Shown here one piece after another: positions 44,183 to 53,646 of a stretch of 53,768 nt of DNA (position 1 is the stretch's first letter; each line of letters opens with the position of its first letter). Where the stretch lies: the NCBI GenBank assembly GCA_009779255.1, contig WREQ01000004.1:1-53768 (forward strand), read 5' to 3'. The position numbers and the translations under genes are program-made. The notes beneath the pieces were generated by a model. It worked only from the letters and a program-made list of their open reading frames with translations, was not told the origin of the DNA and searched no databases. The DNA is from Dehalococcoidia bacterium (lineage in GTDB: Bacteria > Chloroflexota > Dehalococcoidia > Dehalococcoidales > UBA1222).

Positions 44183-44211
44183 AGTAAAGCATGCTTTGCA
44201 AAAATTGTCAA
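44183..44211 (-). promoter_or_regulatory. Promoter/operator of the XRE-ABC lipoprotein operon
   Basis: On the minus strand TTGACA (44206-44211), a 17-bp spacer and TTTACT (44183-44188) form the promoter. The perfect 12-bp palindrome AAAGCATGCTTT (44186-44197) overlaps the -10 and is well placed for repression by the XRE protein. Confidence 0.6.
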
Positions 44212-44259
44212 GTATACTTTGCCGACGGCAATGCTGAATGAACACGGGCAGATATTTAC

Positions 44260-44373
44260 ATGGACTTTATCGGCGCGTTTGAAGTACCAGCCGGGATTAT
44301 CACGCCGATGGAGTTAACGGAACAAAAGCGTATTCAAGAAGAACAAGCGGCGATGGCGAAGCGGCACGCTTGA
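44260..44373 (+). CDS. Short ORF, possible remnant
   Basis: A 37-codon frame (MDFIGAFEVPAGIITPMEL, then TEQKRIQEEQAAMAKRHA) runs from ATG 44260 to TGA 44371-44373. Composition is protein-like and it looks like the tail of a larger protein, but no ribosome binding site or family can be named. It lies between the XRE promoter and rpsP. Confidence 0.25.
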   Translation: MDFIGAFEVPAGIITPMELTEQKRIQEEQAAMAKRHA

Positions 44374-44426
44374 CAATAACCGGCATATCAGGGATAATCA
44401 GCGGTTAGAAAGGAATTATTCTATTC

Positions 44427-44696
44427 ATGGTAAAAATCAAGCTTCGCCGGCTGGGCGCTCCCAAAAAACCATGCTACCGCATTGTGGTAGCCGACTCTCG
44501 CACCTCAAGGAACGGGGCGGTCATCAGCATTATCGGCCGCTACGATCCGCTGACCAACCCTGAAACAGTGGTTATAGAGGAAGGCCAGGCCATTGACTGG
44601 CTGAAAAAGGGCGCACAGCCTACAGCTACCGTTGCCAGACTCCTGACCAAAACCGGGGTCATGGATAAGTTAAAAGCCGCAAAGGAGACCAAATGA
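44427..44696 (+). CDS. rpsP: 30S ribosomal protein S16
   Basis: The 89-residue protein begins MVKIKLRRLGAPKKPCYRIVV and continues with RTSRNGAVISIIGRYDPLTNP, the standard S16 sequence. It is the first gene of the rpsP-khpA-rimM group and overlaps the next gene by ATGA. Confidence 0.98.
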   Translation: MVKIKLRRLGAPKKPCYRIVVADSRTSRNGAVISIIGRYDPLTNPETVVIEEGQAIDWLKKGAQPTATVARLLTKTGVMDKLKAAKETK

Positions 44697-44923
44697 AGGA
44701 CCTCATTGAGTACATCGCCAAGTCACTGGTCAACACTCCCGACGACGTAGTGGTCACAGAGGAAACCGACCCCGAGAACGGCACCCTCCTCAAGCTGAAG
44801 GTAGCCGAAGAAGACAAGGGACGCATAATCGGCAAGCAGGGCCGCATTGCCCAGGCCATGCGCACGCTGATTCGCGTCAAAGCCGCCAAAGCCGGCACCA
44901 AGGCCAGTCTCGAAATCCTTTAG
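44693..44923 (+). CDS. khpA: KH-domain RNA-binding protein KhpA
   Basis: The 76-residue protein (MKDLIEYIAKSLVNTPDDVVV) has the KH signature GRIIGKQGRIAQAMRTLI. KhpA binds RNA, often with KhpB, and is typically encoded right after rpsP, as here (ATGA overlap). A terminator follows. Confidence 0.95.
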   Translation: MKDLIEYIAKSLVNTPDDVVVTEETDPENGTLLKLKVAEEDKGRIIGKQGRIAQAMRTLIRVKAAKAGTKASLEIL

Positions 44924-44939
44924 TATTTCATTATCCAAG

Positions 44940-44985
44940 ACACCCCGTCAGGCTCAACTCCATTTGAGTGCGGGGTGTTTTGTGT
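44940..44985 (+). terminator. Rho-independent terminator after khpA
   Basis: ACACCCCG (44940-44947) pairs with CGGGGTGT (44971-44978) and is followed by TTTTGTGTTT. It separates rpsP-khpA from rimM, although partial readthrough is likely in this conserved group. Confidence 0.75.
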
Positions 44986-44998
44986 TTAAGGCGGTATA

Positions 44999-45529
44999 AT
45001 GGCAGACAAGCAGCCCAAAGCACCTGTTTCGCACCAACCCACTGAATTCGTCGATGTTGGGGAGATTCTTGGCGCTTGGGGACTCAAGGGAGCCTTCCGT
45101 GTACGCTCGCTTACCGATTTTCCCGAACGCTTCAACCCCGGCGAGGTGGTCTACATTCAGGGTGCGCCACACACCATCCTGACCTCCGCGTGGCAGAAAG
45201 ACGGCGCCATCATCAGCATCAATGGCATTGATACCCAGGAGGACGCCGCCAGGCTGCACCGCAAGATGTTGAAAATCCCTGAATCAAGCCTCAAAAAACT
45301 GCCAGCCGGCACCTACTATCAGTTTCAAATCATCGGGCTGGAGGTCGACACTATCGACGGGGTGAAACTGGGAAAGATTACGGACATCCTCAACTGCGGC
45401 AACGATGTCTACGTAATCAAAGGCGAGAGCAGGGAAATCCTTATCCCCGCCACCAGAGACGTCATCAAAAGCATCGACCTGGATAAAGGCTCTATGGTTA
45501 TAGAGCCGATAGAGGGGCTGCTCGACTGA
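44999..45529 (+). CDS. rimM: Ribosome maturation factor RimM
   Basis: The 176-residue protein has an N-terminal RimM domain (VDVGEILGAWGLKGAFRVRSLTDFPERF) and a C-terminal PRC-barrel (YYQFQIIGLEVDT; GKITDILNCGNDVYVIK; EILIPATRDVIKSIDL). It assists 30S head assembly with S19. AAGGCGG precedes ATG 44999. trmD, often next, is absent here. Confidence 0.96.
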   Translation: MADKQPKAPVSHQPTEFVDVGEILGAWGLKGAFRVRSLTDFPERFNPGEVVYIQGAPHTILTSAWQKDGAIISINGIDTQEDAARLHRKMLKIPESSLKKLPAGTYYQFQIIGLEVDTIDGVKLGKITDILNCGNDVYVIKGESREILIPATRDVIKSIDLDKGSMVIEPIEGLLD

Positions 45530-45609
45530 AATTCAGGACTGTATTTGGAAACCAGCAGGGTGATAAATCCGGTATTTAACCGCCGGAATTTTATTCAGGA
45601 GGTATTTAT

Positions 45610-45849
45610 ATGCCAAACTACGGACTCATCGTACAGACAATCGACGTCAAGCCAGGCATGGAAGACGCCACCGCCAACGAAATGAGCGAAGGGATGGCGG
45701 TCAACCTGAACAAGGCGTTGCAGGGCGCCGTCAGGGGAGTGAACAACCTGCCGGGCGGCGGCAGTGGGGAAATACTGTCGCACAACATTACGCGCATCGG
45801 CAGGCATCTGGTGGTATCGTTCCTGTTCAAAAAAGCGACTAGCGATTAG
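45610..45849 (+). CDS. Small hypothetical protein after rimM
   Basis: The 79-residue protein has a strong ribosome binding site (TCAGGAGGTATTTAT before ATG 45610). Its sequence (MPNYGLIVQTIDVKPGMEDA; AVRGVNNLPGGGSGEILSHNI) has no cysteine, membrane segment or known motif. The excellent ribosome binding site and codon use argue that it is expressed. I do not recognise the family. Confidence 0.65.
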   Translation: MPNYGLIVQTIDVKPGMEDATANEMSEGMAVNLNKALQGAVRGVNNLPGGGSGEILSHNITRIGRHLVVSFLFKKATSD

Positions 45850-45969
45850 CTACCGGCTTTCTCCCCTTCTCTCCCCATGTCATTCCGGCTAAAGCCGCAA
45901 TCCAGCGATGAGGTGACTGGATAAATGTCATCATTCTGGATTGTGAGCCAAGTCTGCAATGAAAAAGAG

Positions 45970-46005
45970 AAAATAAAAGAGGGGAGTAGCTTCTTCTTTT
46001 ATTTT
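45970..46005. terminator. AT-rich hairpin between convergent genes
   Basis: AAAATAAAAGA (45970-45980) and TCTTTTATTTT (45995-46005) are perfect complements around a 14-nt loop. It can serve as a terminator for both the 45610 gene and the convergent 46015 gene. Upstream, 45889-45917 holds a REP-like CATTCCGGCTAAAGCC...GCAATCCAG motif. Confidence 0.6.
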
Positions 46006-46014
46006 TAGCGCCCG

Positions 46015-46587
46015 TCAGGCAATCGTCTCGAACAGTGAGAGCAATAACGCTTGTAAATCAGCGCTGAATGATCCCTCGTATATCGCCTTATCGGTTTCGA
46101 ACCATATGCTCGTCCCGCTATTGAATCTGATTTGCGAGCCGTCATTCAGCTCGAATACCAGAATGTAGCCGATAGCGTAAGGTATCGTAACCTGCACAGT
46201 TGTGGTTACGCCGTTATCAACTACAGTCGCAAACTTGCCCGTAGTACGCTGCAAACTGGACTCGGCAAGACACCGCTTTATCAGCAGTAGATTCGAATCA
46301 TTTTCTGAAAGAGTAACCGACCGCGATGAAGCGCTGTAATTGTAAATCGTCAGTTTCGTTGTATGCTGAATTTGTTCGACGGCTACGCTAAAAGACTGCA
46401 CGGGCGCGTTTGCCGTAGCACTTGAGGAACAGCCACTGGATGCAACCATAGCAAAAACCAATGCACCGATGACCATAGTGGCGGCGATGCGAGCGGATGA
46501 GATACGACCACGTTTGAAACCTGTACACCTCATAACTGCACTGTAACGCTTCATCATGGCATACAAACCTGCATTACGAGTTATCAC
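46015..46587 (-). CDS. Putative lipoprotein
   Basis: Up to 190 residues, with a basic N-terminus (KRYSAVMRCTGFKRGRISSAR), a hydrophobic segment and lipobox VASSGC. A beta-rich domain follows (FSVAVEQIQHTTKLTIYNYSAS; IGYILVFELNDGSQIRFNSG). The start may be GTG 46587 or ATG 46557. A strong promoter (TTGACA, 16 bp, TATAAT) lies at about 46611-46638. It is not clearly related to the other lipoproteins in the window. Confidence 0.65.
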   Translation of the reverse strand: MITRNAGLYAMMKRYSAVMRCTGFKRGRISSARIAATMVIGALVFAMVASSGCSSSATANAPVQSFSVAVEQIQHTTKLTIYNYSASSRSVTLSENDSNLLLIKRCLAESSLQRTTGKFATVVDNGVTTTVQVTIPYAIGYILVFELNDGSQIRFNSGTSIWFETDKAIYEGSFSADLQALLLSLFETIA

Positions 46588-46610
46588 CTCACCCCATACA
46601 TAATTACATT

Positions 46611-46638
46611 ATAGCGCTCCACCACGGCATGTCAAGAG
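46611..46638 (-). promoter_or_regulatory. Strong promoter of the 46015-46587 lipoprotein gene
   Basis: On the minus strand a perfect TTGACA, a 16-bp spacer and a perfect TATAAT stand before the gene, the best consensus match in the window. Confidence 0.65.
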
Positions 46639-46734
46639 TCCAAAATGACCGGTTGGATGGATTTTGGTTGTTATGTCTGCAAACGAATTTGGAGGCGCTC
46701 CACCACGAGGTATTTACTCCACGAGAGAAAAAAG

Positions 46735-46766
46735 AAGGGACTGTCTCATTCGATTGACAGTCCCTT
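46735..46766 (-). terminator. Rho-independent terminator of the ATP synthase operon
   Basis: AAGGGACTGTC and GACAGTCCCTT form an 11-bp perfect stem around a 10-nt loop, followed on the minus strand by CTTTTTTCTC. It lies 24 nt after the atpC stop. Confidence 0.8.
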
Positions 46767-46790
46767 TTCTATAAAAAGTGTGCCGCAAAA

Positions 46791-47210
46791 CTATACTTGG
46801 CGTTCCTTGCGGCGGCGCGCCACTTTGAGGCGGAGGAGGGCGCGCTGCAAAGCAGCTTCAGCGGCCAATTGAGACTCGGCTCCCATGGGAGCTTCAGCAC
46901 GAGACTTCTCGGCGCGCTGGCGGGCTTCCTCCGCCCTGGCAAGGTCAATTTCCTCGGCGCGCTCGGCGGTATCGGCCAGCACGATGACGTGATCCGGCCG
47001 CACTTCCAGAAAGCCGCCGGAAACAGCGAGCAAAACCTCAGTGCCAGCCTGTTTGACCAGCAGTTCGCCGGGTTTAAGCATGGTCATCAACGGGGCATGC
47101 TGCGGCAGTATGCCCAACTCGCCGTCGATGCCGGGGGCGATGATTGCATCAACATCCTCGGAGTAGACCATGCGTTCCGCGGTTACAATATCCAGTTTCA
47201 GTTTAGCCAT
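46791..47210 (-). CDS. atpC: ATP synthase F1 epsilon subunit
   Basis: The 139-residue protein has the N-terminal beta-sandwich ([38 protein letters not shown]) and a C-terminal helical hairpin ([17 protein letters not shown]). It links the central stalk to the c-ring and can inhibit hydrolysis. It is the last gene of the operon; a 50-bp gap containing a dispersed-repeat motif separates it from atpD. Confidence 0.97.
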   Translation of the reverse strand: MAKLKLDIVTAERMVYSEDVDAIIAPGIDGELGILPQHAPLMTMLKPGELLVKQAGTEVLLAVSGGFLEVRPDHVIVLADTAERAEEIDLARAEEARQRAEKSRAEAPMGAESQLAAEAALQRALLRLKVARRRKERQV

Positions 47211-47260
47211 TATGTTAGCTTTCAGCTTTCAGTTTCCGGATTCACCGGGTTGACTGCTAT

Positions 47261-48652
<1,392 letters not shown>

Positions 48653-48678
48653 TTACCTCCCAAATAGGGTTCAGTTTT

Positions 48679-49545
48679 TTATGCCAGCGCCGCCGCGCCG
48701 CCGATGATGTCCAGAAGTTCGGTGGTAATGGACTCCTGACGCGCCTTGTTATAGGCCAGTGTCAAATCCTGTATCAATTCCTGAGCGTTGTCTGTGGCGG
48801 CACGCATGGCGATCATGCGGGCAGATTGCTCGGAGGCAATAGCCTCCAGTACGGAGTGATACACACTCATCTCCACAAAACGAGGCAACAGCGCATCAAG
48901 TACAACGGCGGCATCGGGTTCAAAGGTATAATCCGTCGCCATCATCTTGTCCGAAGACTCGGGAGCGGGTGTCACCGGCAGAATCTGGATGATGGAAGGC
49001 AACTGCGACATGGTATTTACGAAACGCGCATAACACAGATATACCGCATCGACTTTGCCTGAAATAAAATCGTCAATCACAATACGAGAAATAGGCAGGG
49101 TATCCAGTAAGCCCGGCCTATCGCCAAGATTGGCAAACTCAGCAATAACGTCGCGTCCGGTGCGACGCATGAAATCAACGCCCTTGCGCCCTACCGGCAC
49201 CACACTCACCGGCTTGTCATGCTCCAAAATGAAAGTGGCCGCCTTGCGGTTGACATTGGACACCAGCCCGCCGGAAAGACCGCGGTCGGGAGTGATGTGT
49301 ACAAGCGCCACCCTGTTCACCTGCTGACGCATCTGCATCAGCGGATGCATAGTGCGAGCATCCTGCGACATAGCCGCCAGGCTGGCGATAACCTCGGTGA
49401 TTTTCTCGGTGTAGGGACGACCGGCCAAACCGCGCTCCTGCGCCTTGCGCATCTTAGACGCGGCAATCATCTCCATGGCCTTGGTAATCTTGGCCGTGGA
49501 CTGAACGCCGCGAATGCGCCGCCGGATGAGACGAATATTAGCCAA
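48679..49545 (-). CDS. atpG: ATP synthase F1 gamma subunit
   Basis: The 288-residue rotor subunit begins RLIRRRIRGVQSTAKITKAMEMIAASKMRKAQ and ends with SARMIAMRAATDNAQELIQDLTLAYNKARQ, the two long coiled-coil helices that turn inside the alpha/beta ring. It is 6 nt downstream of atpA. Confidence 0.98.
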   Translation of the reverse strand: MANIRLIRRRIRGVQSTAKITKAMEMIAASKMRKAQERGLAGRPYTEKITEVIASLAAMSQDARTMHPLMQMRQQVNRVALVHITPDRGLSGGLVSNVNRKAATFILEHDKPVSVVPVGRKGVDFMRRTGRDVIAEFANLGDRPGLLDTLPISRIVIDDFISGKVDAVYLCYARFVNTMSQLPSIIQILPVTPAPESSDKMMATDYTFEPDAAVVLDALLPRFVEMSVYHSVLEAIASEQSARMIAMRAATDNAQELIQDLTLAYNKARQESITTELLDIIGGAAALA

Positions 49546-49551
49546 TTCGCA

Positions 49552-51066
49552 CTATCCCTTGCCGAAAGTCCTGCAGAACGCCGTTACAGCCGCGTTGAGT
49601 TTTTCTTCGACGGCATCATCAATCTGCTTATTTTTAGCGATGAACTCGCCGATGTCTGAGTGCTGCGTCGCCATGAACTGATGGAAACCCTTTTCGAACT
49701 CGCCGACCTTTTCCACCGGCACATCGTCAATAAAGCCGTTGACAGCAGCGTAGAGAATCATGACCTGCTGCTCCACCGGCATGGGTTCGTACTGCGGCTG
49801 CTTCAGCAACTCGGTGATGCGCCGGCCGCGATCAATCTGCGCCTTGGTGGACTTGTCTAGTTCAGAAGTGCCGAACTGAGCAAAAGCCGCCAGCTCACGA
49901 TATTGAGCCATGGCCAGCTTCAGTTTTCCGGCCACTTTTTTCATGGCCTTGGTCTGAGCCGACGAACCGACGCGGGACACCGAAGTGCCGGCGTTCAGCG
50001 CAGGGCGGATGCCAGCGTTGAAGAGGTCCCCCTCTAGGTAAATCTGACCGTCGGTAATTGAAATAACGTTGGTGGGAATGTAGGCCGAAACATCTCCGGC
50101 CTGGGTTTCGATAATGGGAAGCGCCGTAAGGGAACCGCCGCCGTGCTCCTTGGACAGACGGGCAGCGCGCTCCAGCAGACGGGAATGTAGATAGAAAACA
50201 TCGCCGGGATAGGCTTCGCGGCCGGGCGGGCGTTTGAGCAACAGCGACAGCTGGCGATACGCCCAGCCATGCTTGGAAAGGTCATCGTAAATCACCAGCG
50301 CGTCTTTGCCGTTTTCCATGAACTCTTCACCGATGGCGCAGCCGGCAAAAGGAGCGAGGTACTGCAGTGCCACCGATTCGGATGAGTTGGCGGCAACCAC
50401 GATGGTATGGTCCATAGCGCCCATCTCGGTGAGCTTGCCAACCACCTGTGCCACCTTTGAGGCCTTTTGACCAACGGCGACATAGATGCAGACAAGATCG
50501 CCGCCCTTCTGGTTTATAATAGCGTCAAGAGCCACGGCGGTCTTGCCGGTGCCGCGGTCACCAATGATGAGTTCGCGCTGACCGCGGCCAATCGGGATCA
50601 TGGCGTCAACGCACTTGATGCCGGTCTGCACAGGAACGTTCACCGACTGACGCATTACCACATTGGGAGCCACACGCTCCAGCGGGCGTGAGGCAGATGA
50701 CTTAACGGACCCCTTACCATCCAGAGGACGGCCAAGCGGGTCCACCACGCGCCCGATCAGGGAGTCCCCGACCGGAACTTCAGCCACGCGTCCGGTGGCG
50801 CACACCTCATCGCCTTCCTTGATTCCGGAGTCATCACCAAGGATAACGGCAGAAACGCTGTCTTTTTCCAGATTCAGCGCGATGCCGATAACACCACCGG
50901 GAAACTCCAGCAGTTCGTTATATCTGGCGGCGGAAAGCCCTTCAACACGTGCGATGCCGTCCCCGATGCTGATCACCGTACCGACATCAACCACTGCCAC
51001 GCCAGTTTTGAAATTTTCGACCTGGGCCTTGAGAGCGGAAATTATATCCCCACCAGAATTTACCAT
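49552..51066 (-). CDS. atpA: ATP synthase F1 alpha subunit
   Basis: The 504-residue subunit has [15 protein letters not shown] (P-loop), the [24 protein letters not shown] stretch and [17 protein letters not shown]. It forms the non-catalytic nucleotide sites. Its ATG (51066) overlaps the atpH stop by 7 nt. Confidence 0.98.
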   Translation of the reverse strand: MVNSGGDIISALKAQVENFKTGVAVVDVGTVISIGDGIARVEGLSAARYNELLEFPGGVIGIALNLEKDSVSAVILGDDSGIKEGDEVCATGRVAEVPVGDSLIGRVVDPLGRPLDGKGSVKSSASRPLERVAPNVVMRQSVNVPVQTGIKCVDAMIPIGRGQRELIIGDRGTGKTAVALDAIINQKGGDLVCIYVAVGQKASKVAQVVGKLTEMGAMDHTIVVAANSSESVALQYLAPFAGCAIGEEFMENGKDALVIYDDLSKHGWAYRQLSLLLKRPPGREAYPGDVFYLHSRLLERAARLSKEHGGGSLTALPIIETQAGDVSAYIPTNVISITDGQIYLEGDLFNAGIRPALNAGTSVSRVGSSAQTKAMKKVAGKLKLAMAQYRELAAFAQFGTSELDKSTKAQIDRGRRITELLKQPQYEPMPVEQQVMILYAAVNGFIDDVPVEKVGEFEKGFHQFMATQHSDIGEFIAKNKQIDDAVEEKLNAAVTAFCRTFGKG

Positions 51067-51599
51067 CGGACCAGCTCCTTGCTAAGTAGATCCAGCTTGC
51101 GGCGCACGCTACCATCAATCAGTTTGTCGCCGACCCTGATGCGCACGCCGCCGATAATAGCGGGGTCGACGCTTGCGTTAACTACCACCGGACGACCCAG
51201 AATTTCGGTAATCTGCCTACCGATTTCAGCACGGTCGGCATCGTCCAAAGCCACAGCAGTGGTTACCTCGGCGATTTCAGCGCCTTCCACCCCATGGTAC
51301 TCGTCCAGCAACTTCTGGTACCCCAGCACAATATCGAAAAACCTATTGAGCTGGCCGTCCTGTGCCATGGCGTTCACCACGCCCAGTGTTTCCGAACTCA
51401 GATCGCCGACGGCGCGCTCCGACAGCAGACGGGCACGCTCCGCGGGAGCAGCCTCTTTGTTGCTCAGAGAAGCAGCAAGGGCATCATCCTTCAGCAGATC
51501 TTCCACCCTGCGCAACTCGCCAAGCCACCTGACTGGCTGCTTCTGCGCCACTGCATACTTAAAAAGCTCTTTGGACAGCATCCTGGGATCAGTCGACAT
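51060..51599 (-). CDS. atpH: ATP synthase F1 delta subunit
   Basis: The 179-residue protein has the OSCP/delta pattern: [17 protein letters not shown] near the start, [20 protein letters not shown] and the C-terminal [23 protein letters not shown]. It joins F1 to the peripheral stalk. Confidence 0.96.
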   Translation of the reverse strand: MSTDPRMLSKELFKYAVAQKQPVRWLGELRRVEDLLKDDALAASLSNKEAAPAERARLLSERAVGDLSSETLGVVNAMAQDGQLNRFFDIVLGYQKLLDEYHGVEGAEIAEVTTAVALDDADRAEIGRQITEILGRPVVVNASVDPAIIGGVRIRVGDKLIDGSVRRKLDLLSKELVRW

Positions 51600-51616
51600 C
51601 GCTTTACCCTTCGATA

Positions 51617-52126
51617 TTAGTTCTTGCTGAGAGCAGCCGCCTCTTTGAGGGCATCGCTGATAAGCTGCTTCTGAGCCTTCTCATCCAGCACATTGCCCAG
51701 CGTCCTGCCGGCAACCTCTACAGCCAGCCCGGCCACGTCATCGCGCAACTCGGCCAAGGTGTTATCGCGCTCCTTCTTGATTTCGATGCGCGCGCTCTCA
51801 ACGATGGCTTCAGCCTGCTTTCTGGCGTCCTGCTCAATGCGAACACGGACCTCTTCGGCGGCCTTGACCGCCTGGTCCACTATCTGCTTGCCGGAAGCAG
51901 CGGCTTCTTCAATCTTCTTCGCCACCTCCAGTTCAGCGGTGACGGCGTTCTGACGGGCGCGTTCTCCAGCATCCAAGCTTTCCTGTATTTTCCCAGCCCT
52001 AGTATCCATCATCTTCATGATGGGCTTATAAGCAAACAATCTGAGCAACAGCAACAACGCACCGAAACTAACCACCTGCGAAATGAAAGTCGGCACATTT
52101 AAACCAAGACTCTCGAATGGATTCAC
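51617..52126 (-). CDS. atpF: ATP synthase F0 b subunit
   Basis: The 169-residue protein has one N-terminal membrane helix (FISQVVSFGALLLLLRLFAYKPI) and a long charged helix rich in Ala, Glu and Lys, as in peripheral stalk b subunits. Only one b gene is present, so a homodimer is expected. Confidence 0.96.
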   Translation of the reverse strand: MNPFESLGLNVPTFISQVVSFGALLLLLRLFAYKPIMKMMDTRAGKIQESLDAGERARQNAVTAELEVAKKIEEAAASGKQIVDQAVKAAEEVRVRIEQDARKQAEAIVESARIEIKKERDNTLAELRDDVAGLAVEVAGRTLGNVLDEKAQKQLISDALKEAAALSKN

Positions 52127-52156
52127 TTTCCCCCTCCTGGGTACAAAGTCTTTTTC

Positions 52157-52387
52157 TTAAGCGACAAAAATCAACAGAATGGAGATAACCAGGGCATAAA
52201 TGGCAATCGCTTCCGTAAGACCGGCCATCAAGATCATGTTCGTAAACATGCGACCTTGCGCCTCAGGGTTACGGGCAACGCCCTGAAGCATAGAATACCC
52301 AATAAGCCCCAACCCGATACCGGGGCCAAACGACCCCACCGCGATGGCCAAACCAGCGCTTAAAAATCTTGCTGCCTCAGCATCCAT
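52157..52387 (-). CDS. atpE: ATP synthase F0 c subunit
   Basis: The 76-residue hairpin has two helices, the polar loop ARNPEAQ and the ion-carrying Glu in GLTEAIAIYALV. The first helix (GSFGPGIGLGLIGYS) lacks the Gln typical of Na+-binding c subunits, so the ring is probably H+-coupled. This is inferred from motifs only. Confidence 0.97.
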   Translation of the reverse strand: MDAEAARFLSAGLAIAVGSFGPGIGLGLIGYSMLQGVARNPEAQGRMFTNMILMAGLTEAIAIYALVISILLIFVA

Positions 52388-52425
52388 AGTTCCTGAACCT
52401 CCTATAAATTTTCCAGTGAATAATT

Positions 52426-53397
52426 TTACGCTGCTTGATGATGATGATCAGCCGCATCATGGCTACTGACAGACAGAGAGATATACACTATTGTCAGCGT
52501 GCTAAAGACAAGCGCCTGAATCACAGCAAAGAACGCCTCTATACCATAGAACACCATCGGTATGAAATATGGCACCACATAAGCAATAACCAACAAAACA
52601 ATCTTGCCAGCCAACATGCTGCCAAATAGACGGAATGTCAGGGAAACAATTCGGATGAACTCGCCCAACAGCTCTAAAAGACCAACTACGCCTACGATTA
52701 AGCCAGAGAATAGGGCCATTGCATCAAATTTGCCCTTGAAAATTTTCCCAAAGGCACGAATAAAATCACCCCACGTAATGAATTTCTTTAGATAGCCTAA
52801 ACCGAGACGCTTAAATCCCATGAACTCTACTGTACAAAAAGTAATCATCGCTAGAGCAAGCGGAGTATTTAAGTCGGTATTCGCCGGACGTAACACTTCA
52901 ACATGGTAACCATCCACTGTGCTGGTATATATCGCGGTGAACCCTGGGATAAGAGATATAAACGCGCTGAACAAGATGAAGAGAAAAAGAGTTGCCACGA
53001 GGGGAAAGAACTTGCGCCCATCTTTCTCCCCCGCAGTATTAACACACAAATTATAGATGTAGCCTAGGATGCTCTCTGCAACTGACTGTGCACGACCCGG
53101 CACCAATTTCGGCTTGCGTGTAATAAAAAATGCCAAAAGCAACAATACCAAAACGGTCACCCACGTAGCGAGCATGCTGTTGGTTACAGGGAGACCCAAA
53201 ATGTTGAATACGACATCTGCCGGTAGCTTTGGTTGCTTCATTTCCAAAGTCATGAAACTCGGCAAGCCAGTGAAACCGAAGTTGCGACCAAGAGGCCCGG
53301 CTAAAACACCAAGCACCACGGAAGCTAAGACAACAACCGCAGTTAAAATCACAACCGGTAGTGAACAACCAAGAAAGCCTTTTTTCTTATTGGCCAC
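52426..53397 (-). CDS. atpB: ATP synthase F0 a subunit
   Basis: The 323-residue membrane protein contains the essential Arg in SLTFRLFGSMLAGKIVL and the C-terminal AVIQALVFSTLTIVYI. It is longer than the common ~240-270 residues because of an N-terminal part with an extra membrane segment. The start is GTG 53397 after AAAGGGGATA. No atpI-like gene precedes it. Confidence 0.96.
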   Translation of the reverse strand: MANKKKGFLGCSLPVVILTAVVVLASVVLGVLAGPLGRNFGFTGLPSFMTLEMKQPKLPADVVFNILGLPVTNSMLATWVTVLVLLLLAFFITRKPKLVPGRAQSVAESILGYIYNLCVNTAGEKDGRKFFPLVATLFLFILFSAFISLIPGFTAIYTSTVDGYHVEVLRPANTDLNTPLALAMITFCTVEFMGFKRLGLGYLKKFITWGDFIRAFGKIFKGKFDAMALFSGLIVGVVGLLELLGEFIRIVSLTFRLFGSMLAGKIVLLVIAYVVPYFIPMVFYGIEAFFAVIQALVFSTLTIVYISLSVSSHDAADHHHQAA

Positions 53398-53507
53398 TAG
53401 CTATCCCCTTTACACTGATTGTCCCAGACAAAGGACTGATTACTCTGCACATTCCGAGGGCGGCAACCGCCAGTTCTGCGCCAGACCCTCTGAAATTGTC
53501 GCCGAGA

Positions 53508-53537
53508 ATAATAGCAGAATAGAGAAAGTAAAGTCAA
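53508..53537 (-). promoter_or_regulatory. Promoter of the ATP synthase operon
   Basis: On the minus strand TTGACT (53532-53537), an 18-bp spacer and TATTAT (53508-53513) predict a start near 53500 and a leader of about 100 nt. The leader contains a small GGCGG/CCGCC hairpin. This argues against the 53397-53639 frame being a gene. Confidence 0.6.
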
Positions 53538-53646
53538 GACGGGTTTCAAGTTGTGAGTTTTGAATTCATAGATGCGGTGGCAGGCGTGGCGGAGAATAGC
53601 CTCAAACGACATGGTCATGCACATAACGCGGAGTACCATTCAAAAT

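Noticed and set aside
46645-46872. Forward 75-codon frame at the end of the atp operon
   Set aside because: It runs over the terminator hairpin and the antisense of atpC, with no ribosome binding site.
53397-53639. 80-codon frame upstream of atpB
   Set aside because: It contains the likely atp promoter, has no AtpI-like features and has an odd composition.
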